Assembly (NCBI GenBank): GCA_027579435.1
Contig: JANBPK010001169.1
Coordinates: 1-16,843, forward strand
Source: Candolleomyces eurysporus
Lineage: Eukaryota > Basidiomycota > Agaricomycetes > Agaricales > Psathyrellaceae
DNA: 16,843 bases
Direction of reading: 5' to 3'
A program made the position numbers and the translations under genes. The notes beneath the pieces are model-generated. The model did not search any database and was not told where the DNA came from. It saw nothing but the letters and a program-made list of their open reading frames with translations. Below are positions 9,422 through 16,843 of the stretch, piece after piece; the stretch's first letter is position 1, and each line of letters begins with the position of its first letter.

Positions 9422-9446
9422 GCGATTCGAAGAGGCGATTCGATCA
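9422..9446. repeat. short tandem repeat of GGCGATTCGA
   Basis: GGCGATTCGA occurs twice within about 25 bases (9421-9430 and 9435-9444), separated by AGA and one further base. A related gCGATTCGA occurs near 9747. These may be remnants of a local duplication; no function can be assigned. Confidence 0.35.
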
Positions 9447-9960
9447 GGCGGGAATCAGCGCCAGTACTCGGGAAGAGGCCATGCACGAGGTGAAGGGAGC
9501 AGGGAGCAGGGCAGGAACCGCCATCATATTATGTTTGCCTGTCACTGGTAAATCAATCGTGACCTCGAAAATTAATGGGCACTCACTACTCATGGCCCAT
9601 GGCCCAGACATGTGTCAAGCACAGCATGCGCGGCGCAGGCTTTCTTGGTCGGTGCTGGTCGCGCCGCAGACTCGAGGCCCCACAGCCCCGCATTGTATTA
9701 CAATTGAATGTCAGCAAAGGCAAAGTGTGGATTATGCAGCAAAGTGCGATTCGAGCGAACTCATCGAGCACAGATCGCGGTATTTCGGACAGGCTGTAGC
9801 ACATGAGGAGGGGGCACATTTCACCCCAGCCCCAGGGTCCTGTTCAACTTCAGCGAGTGCTCAGGGAAGAAATGGGGTTCATGTCGCTTCGGCGCAAAGT
9901 CGAGTCGTAGCTTGAAATCTCAAAGTCAGCCCTGATCCGGACGGCAGTCCCCGCCACAAT

Positions 9961-9994
9961 CTCCCATTGAGGGAGAATTTCGAGCCCGAAATTC
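9961..9994. repeat. two adjacent hairpins
   Basis: CTCCC-attga-GGGAG (9961-9975) is followed directly by GAATTTCG-agcc-CGAAATTC (9975-9994), an 8-bp stem with a 4-base loop, sharing one base. Such a compact pair could fold in RNA or be a relic of terminal repeats. No gene is attached to it. Confidence 0.4.
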
Positions 9995-11795
9995 ACTGGA
10001 AAACGGACTCCCGTCTACTAGCACCATGGGAATAGCTAGAGAAACATTGTGGTAAACTGCACCCCTAAATTGGAATAGAAAGGATGACTGTAAGAACCCG
10101 CAATGGCAAGACTTGTCCTCACGATCGCCAGGGAAGATCTTACAGTCCACGGTCGAACCGCATCCCCAAAGGTAGGCTGCAAGATGCGGGAAGAACTCTT
10201 GGATAGGAAAATAAAGGACGGATTTCTCGACAATGTTCTCGCCGGAGATGAATTTGTCTCAACTCCGGAAGAAGTTTGGACACATAACTTTCCATCTTAA
10301 GTCCACTATATTCTAGTGGCCATTTGGTGAGCACTAGATAAATTGAGACGTTCTACGTAAACCCAACAGTCCCACAAGTCACAGGAGAAACTTTAATCCT
10401 GTCACCCGCGGGCTCAAAGGTGGAGCTGGCCATTACTGCATGTCGCCCCACTCGTTCCTTCTCCTTCGGGGCTCTTGATAGCTTAGGTGGGTGCCGAGAA
10501 TCGAAGTGACGAATGCCTCAATCTCGTTAGGCAAGTACATACGGAACGCTTCCTCAAGCCGGCGGCAGGAGTGGCAATGAAGACGCTACTATTCGCTCTT
10601 GGTCTGGCTTCCGTGAACAGTGTGAAGCCAGGGCCGCCACGAATCCAATCGATCTTGATCTCTACGTAAACCTTTCAAGAAATAGAGAGAGAGTCTACCC
10701 GTATAGAAAACCGCAAATGAAAGAAATTGGCTCAATTTCGAGGCAGATGAATGTCTTTGTAGCATATGGAACCGATATCCCCCCCCTTCACGCGGTTCAA
10801 CGTGCGCCACTCCTGTTTTCCTGATCCCATCCATGTCCAAGTTCTACTACTATTGCACAATCTTTCTGCAATATCTAATCAGTCATTGATAAGAAGTTCA
10901 CGAATGATATTCTCTCAAAGTAGATGGAAGCTCAGTAACCTTCTGTTGGTCTTGTTCGTCGCGTTCCGCCGAAAAGAAGAATATCCCGTCAGAAGATATC
11001 CACTGCGGAGAAACTCAAATGATGTCGGTGATTGGGCACTCGTGGACACGAGGCGATAATAGAACGAAGAACTCATCTCAAACACATCGGGGATAGTGGG
11101 AGGTCGTATGTCCAACTTTCGTCTCAGCATTGCAGTACTACACCCTACCACTCGTGGGCTGCGGACCCACTTCAAAATCCGAACCACCCAAAACAAAGCA
11201 TCTAACGTGAGAGATCCATCTGATAGGAAGTGCTTACATGTTCGTAAGATTGTATAGTTCATGTTCCGTATACATTTGTCCAGCTTTCGTTGCCCCCTTT
11301 TGAGGTTTTGCTCTTAATATTGGCGCCACTATCACCATGTGAGGGCGCCAAGCGAAAAGCGAGCGCTAATCTTAGTAACCCACACCCAACCGAATTAAAG
11401 CCTGATGCGTATATCCACTGCACCCGTCAGGCCGGCTTTAATACCTCACCAATGGATCAATCAAAAGGACAAGCGAGCTACGCCATGTAAGGCTCAACAT
11501 CCTTGAGATTAGATTCCATTTTGAAAGCATCATCGGTCGTCGTGCAGAAAGCAGGAAATCCCTTCGTCGGCTATCGCTGACCGCAGCTACTTACTACATT
11601 CCACGCCCGTACCACCGAGACCCCCACCAAGCAGTAGTCTCACTGACGTCCGGAATATCACCAGCCGTAATTAGAGCTGCTCCGTCTAACCCATTGTTAC
11701 GAACGTTTCCTAAATTCCTATCTGCGGGAGTACGGAAGTAGGACCTTTGTACCCGGCGGGAAGCATAAAATCTAAAGGGCTCGGCTCTGCCTCGA

Positions 11796-11836
11796 AACGG
11801 GACCCGTGCTGGTGAGTCGAGGACTCACCACCCGTT
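11796..11836. repeat. bulged stem-loop with perfect 9-bp inner stem
   Basis: TGGTGAGTC (11810-11818), loop GAG, GACTCACCA (11822-11830) is a perfect 9-bp stem. It is flanked by AACGGG (11796-11801) and CCCGTT (11831-11836), which extend pairing by six bases across an eight-base bulge on the 5' side. It lies in the gene-poor block about 1.1 kb upstream of VMA10. Confidence 0.45.
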
Positions 11837-12949
11837 CTACATAGAACTTCGATGACGACGACGAGGAGCGATTCCTGAGTAAAAACGCTCGCTTTCTGAT
11901 CGCACTAACAAATTTCCCCAGTTTTTCCAGCCCTTTGTAGTACCACCGGCATCTTAATTAAAAACGCAATACTGAAAATCAAGGACCCACTAGGGCAATG
12001 CCTCACTACTAAAACCGATGAGAGCGGGCGGAAACATTTCTAGCTCATGATTCAGGGTCAATTCGTAAAAAAATCGGAGTTGGGATGTGGGTCAAGCATC
12101 ACCCATCGAAAAAAAAGCCACATCGTCAAGAAGTTTATCATCGATGGTGGTGGTCTGAGTAGCAAGGGGGTAAGGGGGTAAACGGTGTTTACAGGGTTGA
12201 TACCGCGGGACAGAGCAATGTCATTCGTATATGTAACGACCGATCTGGAAAGAGACTACCATCATACAATACACCAATCACACATGTGGCTATCCTAGCC
12301 CCCCAGCAGGGTCAGGAAGGGAATCAGGGTCAATCAACCCGACTTTGACATGAGAGACTTGGAGCTATTCATGGGCGTCCTCCACCTCGAAAGTCCGTTG
12401 ACATACCTGTGTAGGATATGTAAAAGACGAATCCGTCTTGCGATTGAATGAGAGGATCAGCCGAGAGCAGCAATCAGTTGTTCCCTTCCGACTTTTTTTC
12501 GTTGACCCAAGGTAAATTCGAATGCAGACAACAAACAGATCCAGAGATGAATGTCTGTATTCGCATTGGCCGCTGCCCAGTGCCCACACGGGGGCCGGGC
12601 GGCGTCATCTAGGCCTCGGTCGGGGGTAGGGATGACGAAACCATGTTCCNCAGCTGAGCGCTATCTCTCTGCGAGTGGAACGGCAACAGNCATAGATGGA
12701 GTATCCTACGCAGAGTTAATTCTCAGGATCAACTTTGGGATGGAAAAACGAAACTCCAAAGTTGCCTTAGTTGCTAGCGCCCAAGGGGCAGACTCAGAGT
12801 CCAGGCGCAGACGCGCTCACCAAATGATACTGCGCACTATNTCGCGGAGTTTGAATTACGTTTGCNNTGCNNCGNNGACGACCAGCACCAATCGACNATG
12901 GTGTGTACAACTATCACCTGTTGATAGCACCTCGTTCTCACTTACCGGC

Positions 12950-13443
12950 ATGTCTCACGCACTCAAGTCTGCACAACAGTCACAGAGCATCCAGACCCTC
13001 CTGGAGGCTGAGAAAGAGGCCTCCAAGATTGTCCAACAGGCCCGACAGTGTAAGATCGAACGCCTCTTGTTTNGGGCGAATCTGGCGTCACTCACTCGCT
13101 GCTGCTCAGATCGCGTTCAGAAGCTGAAGGATGCTCGGGCAGAGGCTTCGAAGGAAATCGAAGCGTACAAGAAGGCCAAAGAGGATGAGTTCAGAGCCTT
13201 TGAGTCGTCGGTGCGTGGCCGCGGACTGTTAGTGCAACCAAGCAGCCTTGACCCGCGACCCCACAGCACGCAGGGACGACCTCGGTAGCCCAATCGAATG
13301 TTGACAGGGAGACTGACGAGAAACTCGCGTCCATTTCTGAGGCGTACGACGGGAACAAAGACGCGGTTGTGAAGAAGCTGCTTGATCGAGTGGTGCTGAT
13401 CCACAACGAGCTGCACCGAAACCTGAAGAAAGCGGACAGCTGA
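12950..13443 (+). CDS. VMA10: V-type proton ATPase subunit G
   Basis: Subunit G forms, with subunit E, the peripheral stalks that hold the V1 head against rotation in the vacuolar proton pump; it is soluble and sits on the cytosolic face. Exons 12950-13049, 13110-13210 and 13267-13443 (introns 60 and 56 nt) give 125 residues, against about 114-118 for yeast and animal subunits. The N-terminal half carries the family signature: IQTLLEAEKEASKIVQQARQ, then YRVQKLKDARAEASKEIEAY, then KKAKEDEFRAFE. This long charged helix is what the stalk requires. The C-terminal half (DEKLASISEAYDGNKDAVVK, then KLLDRVVLIHNELH) is less conserved, as usual. The start is the ATG immediately before the conserved helix; the frame is open further upstream but that part looks noncoding. 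One N (13073) lies in intron 1. It converges on the transcription factor gene with a gap of about 200 bases. Confidence 0.95.
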
Positions 13444-13644
13444 GAGGCGTGGTTATATCGTTAAATTTTCTCGTCCGTACGGGTGGACAAGAAGAGCGGC
13501 CGCAGTTATAATACTGGTGCTTTGGTAATAAGTACAGGGGCAGACGGGAATGGTATCATAATAAGTCCGGATGAATGGGGACATGAGAGTCGTGGGTGCA
13601 AGAATGATTATGTGCAAGAACAAAGATGTGGGCGACGGTGGTGT
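13444..13644. other. intergenic between convergent VMA10 and transcription factor gene
   Basis: A 201-base gap shared by two 3' ends. TATATCGTTAAATTTTCT just after the VMA10 stop and a TATAATAC motif near 13506 are AT-rich stretches that could direct 3' end formation. No gene is seen. Confidence 0.45.
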
Positions 13645-16600
13645 CTATCGAGATTCGTTGGCAAGCCATGGGAGGCCCACTGGCATGCCGAGCGTCACAG
13701 CTGACCGACTGTCCTCAGCGCTCTGATACAGGGGAGGCAGCGGCGGTGATCTCCGCGGAGATGCGCGGCTCCCTCGTCCCTNTTTTNCTGCAGGTCTGCG
13801 AACCTGCCCCCGCCCGTGTTCCAGTCCAGCAGCCCGCTGTCCTTCAGCGACGGCAGCGACTGCCCTATGCTCTCCCCCGTAACCGAATTGCGCGAGCTCG
13901 GCGGCCCAGAGTTCGGTCCTGACCCGTCCGACCCAGGTGTCCGTACCGTCGTCCCAGAAGCATGTCCACTGCTTGGCCCATCAGGATTAGGGTCTGTCCC
14001 GTTACGCAAAACATTGGTTTCCCTTTCCGTCTTGATGGGCGAGTAGTTTACGTCCCCGCTCAGCGGCGCCACACCCCTGCTTCCGGGAGCCCCGGGTGGT
14101 GGCAAAGTTCGCTCCGACTGGACGTGCGAGGCCATTCGAGTGGATGGGGCACTCGTCGNGCTTGGCTGGCTTGCCGAATCGTCNCCATATCTTCCCCGCG
14201 CGTACATATGCGGGGGGCTGGGAGGAGACCGAATACCAGTCAGTGACACATCCCCTCCGTGATGCAGCGGTGGTGGGCGCCCGAGGAAGTTGCTCGAAGT
14301 ATTCCCGTTGCGTCCTGATCGCTGTAATTGCTGCTGTTGCTGAGAATGGGATGGCTGGACCTGGGAATACTGATGACGTTGAGGGGGCGATGGTTGTGGC
14401 CGCCAGTCCTGGACTAGCTCAACCATTCTCGTGCCAAAGCATTCTTCATAATCAGCGCACCAAGCCCTAACCTGCGGATCATCGCGTTTGGCGTACTTGA
14501 TGAGAGCCTGGAGTAGAGTGTAAGTAAGAATCCACNNAAGANAGAGCTAGTTNTAGTTACCCAAAGAGCAGCACCCACTGAAAGTCAATTGCAAGTTAGT
14601 GTCAAGCGTAGTCAGCGGTATNAAGACGACACGTACNAAGAAGACTATTCTTCGCTCGATCTCCCTGCATCTTGAGAATAGAGTCTATCATNTTGAGTGC
14701 CCAATGAGGCTCAAGGGACGGATCTCGCTGATTCCGCTGCCTGGCCTGTAAATNATTCACGTCAAGGCATGTTGGAGCGGAAAATGACTGGATACGAACC
14801 GAGTTTATTGCAAGAGCACATGCCGCATGGTAGATGTGAAGACANCACCAGCACCATGCACCAGTATTCGAGCTGGTTTCAAACATCGACTGCTGCACAT
14901 CTAGGCATTCCTCAGAAAAGCGAAGNTGATCAGGCAAAGTCCGTGCCCAGTCCTGTCAAATATTTTTAGCCGTGTTGTTCGCCCCTTGCCGTAGAATGTG
15001 TGATTCTGAAACGAACCTCTAGCTGNTGTTCGGCTTCCNCCAATGCTTTNTTCGTATTCGAGAGACTCTCCTGTCCTTGGTAAGGTCCTGCGGAATCTTN
15101 ATTAACGGAACACAGACACGCCTTTTCCACACTCACCATTCACTTCATCCATTATGAGCTCCACTTTCGCGTAAATTGTCATGATGCGGATAAGGTGACC
15201 AAACTCCGAAGCGTATTGCGTTCTTACCGCCGGAAGATGGAGGTATTCTGTGTACCGAAAAGGCGTCAGTACGTGACGTTGGAAAGAAGGAATTCGCGAA
15301 AGAATATGTTCGATTCAGATAGAAGCAGTGACCGTATGGGCACCAAGATGGCTGAGAAAAAAAGAAACAAAGCATGTCCGAAACATACCCGGCAGTGTGG
15401 AATGCACCCCAAGCTCGAAACTAGTCTCATCGACAGGTAATCTGAGCCGCAACTCTGCTGCGGTGAAGGTGATCGGCTTCTTGAAGTAGATCGAGGCCTT
15501 GACATCGATTAGGTGGATGTACCAAAAAATGCGTCGGATGGCTTCTCTCTCCAAAGACGCGCTGATGAACTCTGGAGAAGGCACTGGAGTCAGCGTGGGG
15601 TGTTCTGGGCTATGGACTCCGAGGGCTTCCACAATTCGAAGTGCCAAATCTCCTTAGTTGCTCAGCGTCCGCGAATACAAATAATAGACAACAAGACTCA
15701 CCGTGATACCGCGAGCCCCAGATGGCATTGCTTTCCTTTGTCAGGATATCGTGCATTTGGAGTAGGCACAATGCCTGCGCAGCNGCAAGGTTAGGCTCGC
15801 AGACCAGCCGTCCCGCACCATCAAACATAAGGGACAAAGCTTCTTGAGCAAAAGGCTTGCCAGCGAACCGGCTTGGGCTTGTCCGTATCCGGGGCTGTTT
15901 CGATAGTGGAGCAGCCAACGCACAGACCGCATGCAGCAAGTACAATGGAACACGGTTGTGACTAAGATTTGCTGCAAACGTGGGCTTGTGGATGATGGCC
16001 CGAGCGGGGTGACAGTGGGTGAAGAACACTATCCGGTGTCAGTTGACATGAGGCAGTTTGAAGGGCGACAAGGAATTGAAGCTTACAGTTGGTGAGCTCA
16101 CGCGTAAGTCCGTGGTCGAGTTCAACGGGCGCGGGCCGATCCATNGTTATGCTTGTAACGGGACCATCAATGATAAGGTCCTCCGGTGGGATGGCATCCC
16201 CTCTCTCTGTGCGGGGGCGTTTGCGATGATTCCGTCGCTCGTCATCGTTGACATCGGCAGTAGAGGTCGAGGGGCCCGAGGGCGAAGGGTAAGAAACCCG
16301 AGGATGTTGGGAGTAGCGAGAAGAGTCGGGTTGTTGAACAGACTGCGAGGGGTGCGGTTGATTGGTGTAGCCCAGAGCACGGCTATCGGATGCTGGTGGA
16401 CCCAGAACGCCTGGCCGGGGCGCCTCGAAGCGATGGGGAGCTGGAACAGGACGACCCGAGGCATCGGTGTAGGTACACTGCTTGGAAGCAAAAAAGCTGC
16501 AGGGAGTGGGGTCATAACCGAGAAGGGGGCTCGTTGGCGGAAGATTAAACCTACCAGTTGCTGCAGGGAGCTGCGAAAAATGAGTGAAGACGGAAGATAA

Positions 16601-16812
16601 GCAGGTGTGACGGGAGAACACGAGCTCGATAAACGGACCTGTGCCGTCGCAGCGACGCTTGCTCTTATGGCAGGCATCGCAGGCCTGGGTGGGAGATGCT
16701 GGATGAGATGGCGTCGGGGCGCGGCAGAACACGGCTGAGCACGCACCTTTGCGAGTCGCTTCCGCTTTGCACCCCTCATGACCTGGGCTGGGGGATGTTC
16801 TGACTGGGGCAT
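13645..16812 (-). CDS. Zn2Cys6 fungal-specific transcription factor
   Basis: Nuclear DNA-binding regulator of the Gal4 type; target genes unknown. Twelve exons (high to low): 16812-16747, 16684-16639, 16570-16555, 16496-16087, 16028-15702, 15652-15389, 15247-15137, 15087-15017, 14952-14800, 14745-14637, 14577-14561, 14507-13645, about 816 residues. A basic stretch GAKRKRLAK (14-22) precedes the cluster, whose six Cys (24, 27, 34, 40, 43, 50) have the spacing C-x2-C-x6-C-x5-C-x2-C-x6-C only if the 16-nt exon 3 (APCSN plus part of Cys43) is included. A Ser/Pro-rich linker follows. The fungal_trans region runs about 180-480, with FFTHCHPARAIIHKPTF, EREAIRRIFWYIHLIDV, LRLPVDETSFELGVHS and FETSSNTGAW. 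The C-terminus is low in complexity, with a poly-Gln run. The Ns at 13782 and 13788 behave as extra bases; dropping both moves the stop from 13695 to 13645 and ends the protein in GMPVGLPWLANESR. Without that correction the tail differs by about 40 residues. Confidence 0.88.
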
Positions 16813-16843
16813 GTCGTCCTGACGGGGCGGATCGTGAGGGGGG

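Larger units (their letters stand above)
8926..12949. other. long gene-poor region between F-box-like gene and VMA10
   Basis: Four kilobases between two divergent genes in a window that is otherwise tightly packed. I found no protein I recognise on either strand, no run of exons with fungal splice borders, no transposase or reverse transcriptase motif, and no tRNA with matching A and B boxes. Short repeats and hairpins are listed separately. The 300-400 bases at each end would hold the promoters of the flanking genes. The region could be a decayed mobile element or a noncoding RNA locus, but nothing visible proves either. Confidence 0.45.

Noticed and set aside
9385..9915. 176-codon open frame on the plus strand in the gene-poor block
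   Set aside because: Composition is mixed without any recognisable domain, no splice-linked partner exons are seen, and it starts in repeat-rich sequence. GC-rich stretches of this length can be open by chance.
10140..10175. tRNA B-box-like GGTTCGACC on the minus strand
   Set aside because: The flanking bases do not form the 5-bp T stem and no A box or acceptor stem is found at the right distance.
12165..12185. GGGGGTAAGGGGGTAA, resembling telomere or G-quadruplex sequence
   Set aside because: Only two G runs are present, too few for a quadruplex or a telomeric tract.
12551..12949. Open frame running in frame into VMA10 from upstream
   Set aside because: It would add about 130 residues to a subunit whose family starts at the conserved helix; the stretch carries many Ns and looks noncoding.
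15248..15388. 141-nt intron of the transcription factor, possibly containing a missed exon
   Set aside because: The flanking exons join in frame as HSTLPEYLHLPA with proper phase, and no internal segment adds plausible protein sequence.
16058..16600. 180-codon plus-strand frame opposite the transcription factor
   Set aside because: It overlaps the zinc-cluster exons on the other strand and its low-complexity Arg/Gly content mirrors the Ser/Pro-rich coding strand.

Overview
This window looks like nuclear DNA of a filamentous fungus, most likely an agaricomycete basidiomycete. Genes are split by many short introns (about 49-73 nt, one of 141 nt) with GT..AG borders. The protein families are fungal: a Zn2Cys6 transcription factor, a carnitine acetyltransferase carrying both mitochondrial and peroxisomal signals, V-ATPase subunit G, an F-box-like protein and a CUE/CCCH/DUF1771/Smr protein. 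All gene models below were assembled by hand, by joining reading frames at GT..AG borders with matching phase.

Layout, left to right. (1) 2-2053, plus strand: 5'-truncated CUE + two CCCH zinc fingers + DUF1771 + Smr protein. (2) 2470-5219, plus strand: a tandem cluster of three relatives of the large-conductance mechanosensitive channel MscL. The first is degenerate; the other two are apparently intact, keep two intron positions in common, and end in a zinc ribbon of bacterial type. (3) 5396-7794, plus strand: nine-exon carnitine O-acetyltransferase (CAT2), 648 aa, ending in Ser-Lys-Leu. (4) 7971-8925, minus strand: F-box-like protein, convergent with CAT2. (5) 8926-12949: about 4 kb with no gene I can support, only small repeats and hairpins. 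(6) 12950-13443, plus strand: V-ATPase subunit G (VMA10), three exons. (7) 13645-16812, minus strand: twelve-exon Zn2Cys6 transcription factor with two microexons of 16 and 17 nt, convergent with VMA10.

The genes do not form a pathway. The notable group is the MscL cluster: a bacterial-type osmotic safety valve that has gained introns and been duplicated in a fungus.

The scattered single N characters matter for reading the window. In the CAT2 coding exons 19 of 25 fall on third codon positions, as expected of masked natural polymorphism. Five Ns elsewhere (145, 154, 8562, 13782, 13788) act as extra bases whose removal restores a frame. Positions 7360-12649 hold only one N.
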